This document shows positions 14,515 through 21,017 of a DNA stretch of 21,017 bases, piece after piece. Source of the DNA: UBA10133 sp964348455 (GTDB lineage: Bacteria; Patescibacteriota; Microgenomatia; UBA1400; MFAQ01); assembly GCA_964348455.1 (NCBI GenBank), contig CAYGCQ010000021.1, positions 1 through 21,017 on the forward strand, given 5' to 3'. The position numbers and the translations under genes were made by a program. The notes under the pieces were generated by a model. That model worked only from the letters and a program-made list of their open reading frames with translations. It was not told the origin of the DNA and ran no database searches. Each line of letters begins with the position of its first letter. Within the stretch, counting starts at the first letter, position 1.

Positions 14515-15524
14515 TGGACGATAAACCTGTCGCAATCCTTCCGCTAGATTACTTACAACCAAATCCGCTTCAACCCAGAGGTGTCATCACCCCCGAATCT
14601 CTTTCCGAGCTCGTCGACTCCATCAAAACTCACGGCATAATTCAGCCACTAGTAGTTGCACACACCCCAGCAGGCTACCAAATCATCGCAGGAGAACGTC
14701 GTTGGCGTGCTTCTAGGATTGCTGGACTTACTGAAGTCCCAGTCAGAATCATTGAAACTTCTCCTCAGGGAATGCTTGAGATGGCTATCGTCGAAAATGT
14801 TCAGAGAACCGACCTAAACCCCATCGACAGAGCCAACTCCTTTGATCGTCTAATCAGAGAATTTAATTTAGGCAACTCCGACATCAGTCAGAGAATCGGC
14901 AAAAGCCCTGCTTTTGTGAGTAACACCATGCGTCTACTTGAGTTACCAGACGCTTTGAAGGACGGACTTATCTCAGGTGTCATCTCTGAAGGTCATGCAA
15001 GAGCCTTAGCTGCCATTCCGGACACCCAATCCATGATTGAGGCGTACAAGATAATTCTTCGCGAGGGAGGCTCTGTTAGGCGCGCCGAAGAACTTTCCCG
15101 AAGATTCAAGAAAACCATGCACAAGTCCAAGGCGATTGATGGCTTTAACACAAAAACTGTCAACGATTTTATCGATAGTATGGCGAGTGAAATTCAACAG
15201 TCAATTGGTGAGAACGCTAAGGTTAAGATGAGAAGGTCCAGAGTTGAGACAGCCATCCATATTGTACTCAGAGGCAATCCGGAGGAAACCGAAAAACAAA
15301 TACAAAAAATTCATGACTCACTTGTTGTGTCTACGCCAACTAAAGATACAGAGATTCAAGATATTAAAGAGACCGAGACCGTTCATGAGACGCAGGAGAC
15401 AGAAAACATATATTCTAACCCCTTTGAACCTTTTTCAGACGCTTTTGCCCCAATCACGGTTGCCGATTCTCAACCCGAAGCCTCTGTAGAATCAGAATCC
15501 AACCCGTCTCCCAACGAGTATTAG
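14514..15524 (+). CDS. parB: ParB/Spo0J-family chromosome partition protein
   Basis: 336 aa. The ParB N-terminal CTP-binding domain contains LQPNPLQPR (14-22), GERRWRA (60-66) and ENVQRTDLNPI (94-104). A helix-turn-helix DNA-binding domain follows (about 115-165, with ISQRIGKSPAFVSNTMRLLELP and EGHARAL). The C-terminal third is charged and weakly conserved, ending in a Thr/Glu/Pro-rich low-complexity stretch from about 275. In homologues ParB loads as a CTP-dependent clamp at parS and works with ParA and SMC. No parA is in the window and I see no clear parS site. It shares one base with the end of rpmA and has no promoter of its own. Confidence 0.95.
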   Translation: MDDKPVAILPLDYLQPNPLQPRGVITPESLSELVDSIKTHGIIQPLVVAHTPAGYQIIAGERRWRASRIAGLTEVPVRIIETSPQGMLEMAIVENVQRTDLNPIDRANSFDRLIREFNLGNSDISQRIGKSPAFVSNTMRLLELPDALKDGLISGVISEGHARALAAIPDTQSMIEAYKIILREGGSVRRAEELSRRFKKTMHKSKAIDGFNTKTVNDFIDSMASEIQQSIGENAKVKMRRSRVETAIHIVLRGNPEETEKQIQKIHDSLVVSTPTKDTEIQDIKETETVHETQETENIYSNPFEPFSDAFAPITVADSQPEASVESESNPSPNEY

Positions 15525-15583
15525 CAACACCCTTTATTTAAGGAGAAATTTTATTCAGCTTACTTTCTGTTAGTTATATTTCG

Positions 15584-15988
15584 TTACTTCTTGACTGAAG
15601 ACGTACAGTATTTACATCTACTGGCTTTTATTGGAATTAGACTTAGGCACTCAGTACAAGTTTTTTCGGTTGGATCTACACTTTTGCCACTGCTAATCTT
15701 ACTTTTTAGCCTATTCATAGGTACTACTACAGCAAAATATATGACAGCGGAAATACTGAGAAATGAAATCAGTGAATTTAAAAAGTCTCCTACCAAGAAT
15801 TTACTGTGATTTATCGTAAACGAAAATGCAGAAAAATCCGGTGTTCCTCCAAAAGCACCTATTAAAGGTGTAATTAAATCCTCAACCATAGCTTTTACCA
15901 CGTTACCAAAAGCAACACCAACCACCACACCGACAGCCATATCGACAACATTTCCTTTTAAAATAAACTCCTTGAACCCTTTAAGCAT
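15584..15988 (-). CDS. mscL: Large-conductance mechanosensitive channel with C-terminal zinc ribbon
   Basis: 134 aa. The N-terminal amphipathic helix MLKGFKEFILKGNVVDMAVG and pore-lining TM1 VGVVVGVAFGNVVKAMVEDLI are classic MscL; TM2 is ISFLSISAVIYFAVVVPMN (about 74-92). After it comes CTECLSLIPIKASRCKYC (112-129), a four-Cys zinc-ribbon-like tail seen in a subset of MscL proteins. The channel releases solutes on hypo-osmotic shock. The gene is convergent with parB (59-nt gap without a convincing terminator) and divergent from the gene at 16063. TATAAT (16020-16015, minus) lies 27 nt from the ATG; no SD is seen. Confidence 0.95.
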   Translation of the reverse strand: MLKGFKEFILKGNVVDMAVGVVVGVAFGNVVKAMVEDLITPLIGAFGGTPDFSAFSFTINHSKFLVGDFLNSLISFLSISAVIYFAVVVPMNRLKSKISSGKSVDPTEKTCTECLSLIPIKASRCKYCTSSVKK

Positions 15989-16014
15989 TTTTTTATTGGA
16001 TAATAATACTTCTA

Positions 16015-16020
16015 ATTATA
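16015..16020 (-). promoter_or_regulatory. mscL -10 box TATAAT
   Basis: On the minus strand TATAAT spans 16020-16015, with TTGACC (16046-16041) 20 bp upstream, longer than ideal. The leader would be about 20 nt without an SD. It overlaps the divergent promoter of the next gene. Confidence 0.4.
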
Positions 16021-16050
16021 GTGCATTGGGTGGGTAGCTTGGTCAAGTGG

Positions 16051-16056
16051 TAAACT
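16051..16056 (+). promoter_or_regulatory. -10-like TAAACT giving a leaderless mRNA for the 16063 gene
   Basis: TAAACT ends 7 nt before the ATG at 16063, so the predicted start is the A of ATG. A possible -35, TTGGGT (16026-16031), stands 19 bp upstream. Confidence 0.45.
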
Positions 16057-16062
16057 GGGTGT

Positions 16063-16518
16063 ATGGAAAAAGACTCTCGTGCAGGAATTCAGACGTCAAG
16101 TGAGAAAGTTAAGCCAATTACAAGCGATAAGGAATTGGCTAATAGATTAAATTATGAGAGAAATAATATAGAAAGATTCAGTTTTATAACAGATTACATA
16201 AAACCAATCTTTGAGGGAGAAAGACTAGTCGGCTACGCCACACTTTCATTCCAAAGAGGTAAGTATGGAGGCAAAAGAATTATAATTAATGCCTCCCGGA
16301 ATAAGACCGAATATGACGAAAAAACAGAAATTTGGATTACGCAAGACCCAGGGCTTGCCGAGGCAGTCAAGGACACAGGACTGTCGCTAAATTCAGCTAG
16401 AATGTTTGTAACCAATGAGTTGAAAGAGGGAGGGTATGAAAAAATATTTAATATGCTAAAAGAGCTTGAAGACAGTGGTTTGTATCAAAAATTACTAGAG
16501 GAAACAGTCGGTAATTGA
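16063..16518 (+). CDS. Small soluble protein of unknown function
   Basis: 151 aa, charged, no signal or membrane segment. The middle (about 55-95) reads as beta strands (GYATLSFQRGKYGGKRIIINAS, split by KYGGK), with KTEIWITQDP after it and a helical C-terminal half (EAVKDTGLSLNSARMFVTNELKEGG, EKIFNMLKELEDSGLYQKLLEE). I do not recognise a family. It appears to be transcribed alone from a leaderless promoter divergent from mscL. The same frame continues past its TGA as protein-like sequence for another 38 codons, so the gene may once have been longer or an unrelated remnant follows. Confidence 0.7.
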   Translation: MEKDSRAGIQTSSEKVKPITSDKELANRLNYERNNIERFSFITDYIKPIFEGERLVGYATLSFQRGKYGGKRIIINASRNKTEYDEKTEIWITQDPGLAEAVKDTGLSLNSARMFVTNELKEGGYEKIFNMLKELEDSGLYQKLLEETVGN

Positions 16519-16629
16519 TTAAGTCGTCAAACTGTTCAGTCCCTAGCCGCCGGAACCAGAAACTTCTACATCGCTGATTCAGAGGGTATTCAAAAGCATT
16601 GGACTACTGCCTACTATTTTGATAAAACT
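16519..16629 (+). pseudogene. Possible remnant of a coding region after the 16063 gene
   Basis: Directly after the TGA, in the same frame, the translation includes LAAGTRNFYIADSEGIQKHW and TTAYYFDKTT, with no stop until lepB-antisense sequence. The composition is typical of a real protein and no start codon precedes it. I cannot name a source family. It may be a decayed gene end or chance. Confidence 0.3.
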
Positions 16630-17206
16630 ACTTTGCTGGTTCCTCGACTACTTTTTCAGGACCCATTACCAGTCCCGCAACATTTGATGGCCAGTACCTA
16701 AAGAACACTTTGCCTACAATATTTCGATAGGGTACGGGACCCCAGTCTCTGCTGTCGGACGAGTGGTCTCTGTTGTCACCAAAAGCCATCATCTCTCCTT
16801 CTTGAACTGTGTACTCCTCACCATCATGGAGAAACTGACCAGGGGACGTCGTGTATTCTGCCGGCAAATAGAATTCATCCAACATTTCTCCATCCAAAAA
16901 AACTTTTCCGTCTCTAATCATGACAGTCTGTCCGGGAGTTGCTATTACCCTCTTAATAAAATCGAAACTTTCATTAATAGGAGCTTTAAAAACCACCACA
17001 TCGCCGTCCATGGGCTCTCGGGTTTTATACGTGACCTTGTCTGTAAGCAGGTACTCCTTGTCTTTGAAAGTAGGAAACATCGAACTTCCTTTGACTTGGT
17101 GCGGCTGCATTAGAAACAGATAAACCACCACAAACACAGATGCAGAGATTACGAATGCTTCGACAAACTCGTAGACGATATGAACCAACTTTCGAAAGAA
17201 AGACAT
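16628..17206 (-). CDS. lepB: Signal peptidase I
   Basis: 192 aa, S26 family. One N-terminal membrane anchor (about 12-33). The catalytic serine is S42 in GSSMFPT, and the general base lysine is K85 in FIKRVIATPGQ. The C-terminal signature GDNRDHSSDSRDWG is intact. It cleaves signal peptides of exported proteins such as the VanW protein and the lipase-like protein in this window. On the minus strand its ATG lies 7 nt after TAAACT with TTGAAA 17 bp further up, so the mRNA should be leaderless. It lies downstream of tRNA-Val on the same strand. Confidence 0.97.
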   Translation of the reverse strand: MSFFRKLVHIVYEFVEAFVISASVFVVVYLFLMQPHQVKGSSMFPTFKDKEYLLTDKVTYKTREPMDGDVVVFKAPINESFDFIKRVIATPGQTVMIRDGKVFLDGEMLDEFYLPAEYTTSPGQFLHDGEEYTVQEGEMMAFGDNRDHSSDSRDWGPVPYRNIVGKVFFRYWPSNVAGLVMGPEKVVEEPAK

Positions 17207-17212
17207 CAGTTT

Positions 17213-17241
17213 AGTTTAGCCTGGACATGTAAATTTTTCAA
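17213..17241 (-). promoter_or_regulatory. lepB promoter, leaderless
   Basis: Minus strand: TTGAAA (17241-17236), exactly 17 bp, TAAACT (17218-17213); expected start at 17206, the A of the lepB ATG. A second overlapping TAAACT (17213-17208) lies too close to serve. Confidence 0.65.
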
Positions 17242-17359
17242 TATAATAAAACATTTCTAGTGGTCGCGACTGGATATCGTACTCCGCCAAATACTTCCTA
17301 TTTGCTTCGTACCCGGCTCGAAAAACTGTTACAGGTTTGTCTCCGTCATTCGAAACCAG
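17216..17359 (-). pseudogene. Short open frame without a start, between tRNA-Val and lepB
   Basis: A 47-codon frame reads like protein (includes KPVTVFRAGYEANRKYLAEY) but has no start codon at its upstream end, where an in-frame TGA closes it, and its stop lies inside the lepB -10 box. It contains the partial tRNA copy described separately. It could be a broken gene end left by recombination at the tRNA, or chance. Confidence 0.25.
17257..17275 (-). repeat. Partial duplicate of the tRNA-Val 3' end
   Basis: 17257-17275 matches 17403-17421 at 18 of 19 positions, the one difference being in the CCA-adjacent base. It covers the CCA, the 3' acceptor strand and part of the T stem of tRNA-Val. The copies are direct repeats 146 bp apart, as left by site-specific integration at a tRNA 3' end. 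Confidence 0.6.
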
Positions 17360-17403
17360 TCAACAGCAAACTAGCCACCTCACCTCAAGGGTGACGCGTC
17401 TAC

Positions 17404-17480
17404 TGGTGGTCGCGACTGGATTCGAACCAGTGGCCTCTGCAATGTGAATGCAGCGCTCTAACCAGCTGAGCTACGCGACC
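17404..17480 (-). tRNA. tRNA-Val (anticodon CAC)
   Basis: Reading the minus strand from 17480: acceptor GGTCGCG, D arm GCTC...GAGC, anticodon stem CTGCA/TGCAG around loop TTCACAT (anticodon CAC, codon GUG), variable loop, T arm with TTCGAAT, 3' acceptor CGCGACC, discriminator A, and an encoded CCA (17406-17404). All stems pair and there is no intron. Confidence 0.96.
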
Positions 17481-17522
17481 GAACCTAACGTAATTATATC
17501 AGCCATGATCGGTGCAAGGGTG

Positions 17523-17528
17523 TAAAAT
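17523..17528 (+). promoter_or_regulatory. -10-like TAAAAT before the MYG1 gene
   Basis: TAAAAT ends 9 nt before the ATG at 17537; predicted leader of about 2 nt and no SD. No clear -35 is seen, since the tRNA occupies the upstream DNA. Confidence 0.4.
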
Positions 17529-17536
17529 GACACGTT

Positions 17537-18436
17537 ATGAAGAAAATTCAAGTTACCACTCACGATGGCATTTTTCACGCAGATGAGGTCTTTGCTTTAG
17601 CCGTTTTGAGGCTATTCTTTGCTCAGACTGGTAAGGAAATGGAAATTACTAGGACTAGAGATCTAGATAAGATTGCTATGTCTGATTGGGCGGTAGATGT
17701 GGGAGGAGAGCACAAAGCCACGAAAAAGAGGTTCGATCACCACCAAAAGGGTAAGGCTGGTATTCGCAAAAATGGGGTTCCCTACGCTTCTTTTGGTCTG
17801 GTCTGGAAAGCTTATGGAAAGAAAATTACTTCGAATAAAGAAGTCTGGGAAGCAATAGATAAAAAATTAGTAACACCTATTGATGCAATGGACAATGGTG
17901 TGAGTCTATCAACCTCACGAATCTTAGGCGTTAGTGACTATACCTGTTCTCAGGTAATCTCAGCTTTAGGTAGATCTCATGACGAATCGGAGGCACATCT
18001 TGCTTTTGAAAAAGCAATCGAATTTGCAACGTTGATCCTGAAGGGTGAAATAAAAAAAGTCGAGGCAAAGATCGAAGGAGAATTGCTAGTCACCCAAGAA
18101 ATTATAAGACAGAATGAGCCGCAAGTATTAGTCCTGGAAAAATACGCGAAATGGAATGATGCTGTAGATAAGTGTAAGAATGTAAAACTGGTAATTTTCC
18201 CTGACGGTTCAACTACCAAATGGTGCATTCAAGCAGCCCATGATAACGATGAAGATTTTGGAGTAGATAGAATTAGTTTCCCAAGTGAATGGAGAGGCTT
18301 AACAAATTCTGATCTAGATATCGCTTCAGGAATTCAGGACACTGTATTTTGCCACGCAGGAGGCTTCTTTGCCGTTGTAAAGACAAAAGAGGGAGCTGTT
18401 GAAATGGCAGAAAAGGTAATTACTTCCCAGCTCTAA
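17537..18436 (+). CDS. MYG1 (UPF0160) family 3'-5' exonuclease-like protein
   Basis: 299 aa. The DHH-like motifs are intact: THDGIFHADE (8-17), DVGGE (54-58) and FDHHQ (66-70). These are the metal-binding residues that in eukaryotic MYG1 support 3'-5' RNA exonuclease activity. IDAMDNGVSLS (about 115) and the C-terminal PSEWRGL and CHAGGFFAVV (His) complete the family pattern. Length is near the usual 300-340 aa for prokaryotic members. It is a monocistronic gene divergent from tRNA-Val. No terminator beyond the repeat hairpin at 18515-18540 is visible. The cellular role in bacteria is not well defined. Confidence 0.93.
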   Translation: MKKIQVTTHDGIFHADEVFALAVLRLFFAQTGKEMEITRTRDLDKIAMSDWAVDVGGEHKATKKRFDHHQKGKAGIRKNGVPYASFGLVWKAYGKKITSNKEVWEAIDKKLVTPIDAMDNGVSLSTSRILGVSDYTCSQVISALGRSHDESEAHLAFEKAIEFATLILKGEIKKVEAKIEGELLVTQEIIRQNEPQVLVLEKYAKWNDAVDKCKNVKLVIFPDGSTTKWCIQAAHDNDEDFGVDRISFPSEWRGLTNSDLDIASGIQDTVFCHAGGFFAVVKTKEGAVEMAEKVITSQL

Positions 18437-18514
18437 AGCCCTGTCAAATCTTAAATAAAATAAATTAGGCAGTTGACTCTTGTACAGATCTATCTTCAGC
18501 CTTTTCGATATCGA

Positions 18515-18540
18515 TGTCATTCTGAACTTGATTCAGAATC
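18515..18540. repeat. Single-arm copy of the TGTCATTC hairpin repeat
   Basis: 26 bp identical to the reverse complement of 2651-2676 (right arm of the 78-bp element). Forms stem ATTCTGAA/TTCAGAAT. It lies between the convergent MYG1 gene and the 60-aa gene and may serve as a terminator for both. Confidence 0.8.
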
Positions 18541-18545
18541 CAGAA

Positions 18546-18728
18546 TTATTCACTTGATTTTAAGGTTGTCATTTTTTCTGCATTTATAATTTCTTCAATA
18601 TTTTCCACAATCTCTTCAATTTCCTCAGGAAGAAATTCCCCGGCATCGTGCCCCCAAAACTCGATATCCTTAAGGTCCGATGCTTCATTTATATGCCCTG
18701 AAGCGACAAATTTATATTTTTCCGTCAC
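18546..18728 (-). CDS. 60-aa acidic protein, second gene of a coupled small operon
   Basis: Starts at GTG (18728) because a perfect anti-SD match AAGGAGGTGA (18744-18735) lies just upstream, the strongest ribosome site in the window. 60 aa, acidic, with a coiled-coil-like run EEIEEIVENIEEIINAE (about 35-51) and the aromatic GHDAGEF motif. No membrane segment and no family recognised. Its GTG overlaps the TGA of the upstream 34-codon frame (GTGA), and its SD lies inside that frame, so the two are translationally coupled. An acidic partner to a basic peptide suggests an antagonist or binding pair, but this is inference. Confidence 0.7.
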   Translation of the reverse strand: MTEKYKFVASGHINEASDLKDIEFWGHDAGEFLPEEIEEIVENIEEIINAEKMTTLKSSE

Positions 18729-18829
18729 AAATACTCACCTCCTTCCACATTCAAATTAGCAAAAAAAATAGACCCGATGGCCTTATTTTTCTTCACAACA
18801 AACTTTCTTTTTAAGAATTTCTTTTTCAT
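18725..18829 (-). CDS. 34-aa basic small protein (leader or peptide) upstream of the acidic gene
   Basis: Minus strand ATG at 18829 to TGA at 18725. The first half is strongly basic (MKKKFLKRKFVVKKNK) and the second half is AIGSIFFANLNVEGGEYL. It is too short for automatic calling, but a consensus promoter ends 13 nt before its ATG and its last codons carry the SD and overlap the start of the 60-aa gene. It could be a leader peptide, a secreted or processed peptide, or a toxin-like member of a pair. No family recognised. Confidence 0.5.
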   Translation of the reverse strand: MKKKFLKRKFVVKKNKAIGSIFFANLNVEGGEYL

Positions 18830-18841
18830 TCCTAAAAACTA

Positions 18842-18870
18842 AGTTTAAGCTCTTTTTATGACTCTGTCAA
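18842..18870 (-). promoter_or_regulatory. Consensus promoter of the small-ORF pair
   Basis: Minus strand: TTGACA (18870-18865), exactly 17 bp, TAAACT (18847-18842); start near 18835, about 6 nt before the ATG at 18829. It begins 3 nt past the lipase-gene stop, so the pair is expressed separately from that gene as well as by possible read-through. Confidence 0.65.
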
Positions 18871-18873
18871 ACT

Positions 18874-20943
18874 CTAGTGATCAATTTCTTTTTCACCCTT
18901 TTCCACCTCACTCACACACTGTCCTTGGTTTTTGAAAATTGGATCGTGGTAGCTTTTCCAGCCATCTCTCTTGCAATCGTCTCTGCTTTTTGGTCTATAG
19001 CTTCCATTTTTAATATAGTAAGTATCTACTTGATTTTCTCTCTTAAGGTTACCATCAACTCTTTCCCAGTTATCCTGCATGTCTACATTGCCCAGATGCA
19101 GAGAATACTTCCCCATTTCTCCATTAGCATATACACGCAATCTTAATTTGTCCTTGTTGTATCCCGGTAGCATAAAGAGTTTACTGTCAGAGAAATACTG
19201 CCCAAGTCCATCGTCACATCTGTCCAAAGTCCAGTTGCACACTTCCAGTCTCCCCGGGGACCTAAGTGCCGCCAGAAATACACTTGATGGGTAATCGATA
19301 TTGCTACTAGAAACATTATCAGATTTAATATCTAAAGCTTTTAGTATTTTTACTATATTTCCTTCTGAAGAGATCAGTGAAATGTGATTCCCACTTCCGA
19401 CTATAGATTTTCCCGAAAAATTTCCGACTGCGCTACTTTCAGTAACGGTACCATCTCCATTTTGCATGACAAATGGATCATTTTTAATTGGGCGACCATC
19501 TTCCCACAACCCCCTTAGCACATCGACTAGTGTTCTTTTTCTTGTATTTAACAAATCTCTTGTCTGTTCGTCTCCACTCCATAATGGAGCCAGAAGGGAG
19601 CTAACTAGATTGCTGTTATCGTTCAAGTCTTTTAAAAATTGATTCTTTTGATTAAGATTTTCCCAAGGTTGAACACTGCCATCTCTGAAAATAAAATCCT
19701 CAGTCGGAAGAATATCTTTTATCGAAGGAGCCACTCTTCTGAGAGTATCAATTTTTCTCTCTTTTGGAAGATGATTTAATTCAGTAGTCAAAGACAATAG
19801 TGCCTTTTCCCACCAAACATTACCCCAGAAAACTCCTCCTTCCCAGAGTCCATAGGCGTCGACAGTCCCCTCGTGTGGGGTACCTGCCGTAACAATCTTA
19901 TTAATTTTTTCAGTCCCATACGTCTGAGCATATGTTCTGGCAATTAGTCCACCCATACTATGACCAACAATATCGATTTTTTCTTCAGATAACCCCTTTT
20001 CTTCAATAAAATCTTTCAAGTCTTCAGCCAGATCTGAAATTGGCTTTCTCCAGTCATAGGAAAACAAAAACATGTTTTTACCTTCTTCGTACCCACTCTC
20101 TTTAAGGCTATTCAAAATCCCATCATAAACAGTTATCTGTTTTGGTACTTTCCAGTTACTGCCTTTAGTCCCCGTAATTACTGCAGTTAAATCCCAGCTC
20201 CCTCCAAATCCAGGTAAAATTATTACCGGTCTAGACCTCAACAATGAAGATACTCTAATATAATCAATTTTTAAAGATGACCAAAAGTCAACTGATCCTG
20301 TCTTGAATGAATTACCAATCCAAATTTTTTTTGGTCTGCGTTGATTTACGCCAGATATATACACAGGTGTCGATTCATCGTCAATATAAATCAAGTATTG
20401 GCTATTCTCGTTAAAAACAATTTTTACATCGTGAATAGCTAAATCAGAAGCATGCGTGAACGGGTGTAGAAATGTTCTTTGTGTACAATTAGAACCATCC
20501 TGATCACAAATAAATTTTCCGTAAGATAATCCGTTATTCTTATCTTGATAGATCATAAAAATCATATAATTAAACAGATTGTTGTCTGGATTTGATTCGT
20601 TAGCGGGAACAGCACCAGGAGATATAGTTATCCCGTCGCCAAAATTGCCTGTATTAAGGAATTTAAATCGTATATTTATAGAGAATGGTTCTGATATTGG
20701 AAAAACCTCATCCGTTGTGTACAAGTAAGGAAAGGAATTACTTACAGTATCTGAACGGTAAAGCGACAGGGCTCCGCTAGATAATGTAACTTTGCCCGTA
20801 TTCTCATAAATCTGCCAGTTTGCTGTGTTAATTACATTATCACTAAAAAAACTATTAGAATATGAAAGGACGGTTTTTGGAAAAAAAGCAAAAAAGACAA
20901 ACATTAGACTAACCAAAAGAAAAACTCTTTCGTTTGCAGGCAT
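18874..20943 (-). CDS. Secreted lipase/esterase-like alpha/beta hydrolase with N-terminal lectin-like domain
   Basis: 689 aa. A signal peptide (about 6-27) precedes a beta-rich domain (about 30-232) resembling concanavalin/laminin-G-type modules. The hydrolase domain opens PVIILPGFGGSW (239-250; LCAT-like) and has the nucleophile elbow GHSMGG (S329), a likely acid D497 in NGDGTV and a likely base H520 in GNHISLIS. A C-terminal module ends DDCKRDGWKS...FKNQGQCVS, with C657/C676 probably disulfide bonded; this motif recurs at the ends of surface proteins in related bacteria. Probably an exported lipid or ester hydrolase. The start at 20943 is uncertain: a TTGACA lies at 20977-20972 but no good -10, and M14 also leads into the hydrophobic segment. 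Confidence 0.88.
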   Translation of the reverse strand: MPANERVFLLVSLMFVFFAFFPKTVLSYSNSFFSDNVINTANWQIYENTGKVTLSSGALSLYRSDTVSNSFPYLYTTDEVFPISEPFSINIRFKFLNTGNFGDGITISPGAVPANESNPDNNLFNYMIFMIYQDKNNGLSYGKFICDQDGSNCTQRTFLHPFTHASDLAIHDVKIVFNENSQYLIYIDDESTPVYISGVNQRRPKKIWIGNSFKTGSVDFWSSLKIDYIRVSSLLRSRPVIILPGFGGSWDLTAVITGTKGSNWKVPKQITVYDGILNSLKESGYEEGKNMFLFSYDWRKPISDLAEDLKDFIEEKGLSEEKIDIVGHSMGGLIARTYAQTYGTEKINKIVTAGTPHEGTVDAYGLWEGGVFWGNVWWEKALLSLTTELNHLPKERKIDTLRRVAPSIKDILPTEDFIFRDGSVQPWENLNQKNQFLKDLNDNSNLVSSLLAPLWSGDEQTRDLLNTRKRTLVDVLRGLWEDGRPIKNDPFVMQNGDGTVTESSAVGNFSGKSIVGSGNHISLISSEGNIVKILKALDIKSDNVSSSNIDYPSSVFLAALRSPGRLEVCNWTLDRCDDGLGQYFSDSKLFMLPGYNKDKLRLRVYANGEMGKYSLHLGNVDMQDNWERVDGNLKRENQVDTYYIKNGSYRPKSRDDCKRDGWKSYHDPIFKNQGQCVSEVEKGEKEIDH

Positions 20944-21017
20944 TAAGTCATCATTCCATAAAAATTTAAAATGTCAACACATAAACAAATTAATAAAATA
21001 GCCATATATCATAATCT

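Noticed and set aside
1405..15524. Alternative genetic code (UGA as Trp or Gly)
   Set aside because: Conserved Trp positions use TGG, and TGA ends frames at natural positions, so the standard code fits.
15591..15809. 72-codon plus-strand frame inside mscL
   Set aside because: Shadow of the conserved mscL gene on the opposite strand.
16026..16062. Sequence resembling a tRNA 5' half and D arm (GTAGCTTGGTCAAGTGGTAAA)
   Set aside because: No D-stem closure, anticodon arm, T arm or 3' acceptor follows. The stretch is better explained as the overlapping divergent promoters of mscL and the 16063 gene.
1..21017. CRISPR array, prophage, insertion-sequence transposase or defence island
   Set aside because: No regularly spaced repeats, no transposase or integrase motifs and no recognised defence genes; the repeats present are short hairpin elements.

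Overview
The window looks like a chromosomal contig from an uncultured bacterium, most likely of the Candidate Phyla Radiation (Patescibacteria; a Microgenomates-like lineage is my best guess, from gene style only). The support is: a run of 10 Ns inside ileS (metagenome scaffold); an IleS whose HIGH motif is replaced by HHAWG; very compact genes with 1-4 nt overlaps; an MscL with a C-terminal zinc ribbon; and start codons that mostly lack a Shine-Dalgarno (SD) sequence and sit a few bases behind a -10 box. TGA is used as a stop and Trp is TGG, so the code is standard.

Layout. 1-1305: the end of an unidentified gene, then two unknown envelope proteins with strong SDs and GTG/TTG starts, closed by a terminator. 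1405-4194: a stand-alone ClpB-D2-like AAA+ ATPase, a 78-bp MITE/REP-like element, and a two-gene unit of a DUF6504-like small protein and a Y-family DNA polymerase. 4195-4367: inverted repeats. 4368-6655: a two-gene ABC exporter. 6652-7041 (-): a cupin. 7180-7830: a secreted VanW-domain protein. 7831-8188: a gene-free stretch that I read as a candidate structured RNA gene on the minus strand, with its own promoter and terminator, divergent from a membrane-anchored PEBP (YbhB-like) protein.

8776-15524 is a housekeeping block on the plus strand: ileS, a rodA/ftsW-type SEDS gene, rplU, a TRM11-like RNA methyltransferase, rpmA and parB, joined by 1-nt overlaps or very short gaps. L21 and L27, normally adjacent, are separated by the methyltransferase and a repeat. 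15584-18436 holds mscL (-), an unknown small protein (+), lepB (-), tRNA-Val(CAC) (-) and a MYG1-family exonuclease (+), plus two short remnants that look coding. 18546-20943 (-): a large secreted lipase-like protein, followed by a tiny operon of a 34-codon basic peptide translationally coupled to a 60-aa acidic protein.

The recurring theme is gene expression: ten or more starts appear leaderless or nearly so (a -10 box, often TAAACT, ends 7-13 nt before the start codon), while only three genes (189, 766 and 18728-) have textbook SDs. The observations most worth following up are the candidate RNA at 7857-8116, the coupled small-ORF pair at 18546-18829, the dispersed TGTCATTC hairpin family, and the partial tRNA-Val repeat.
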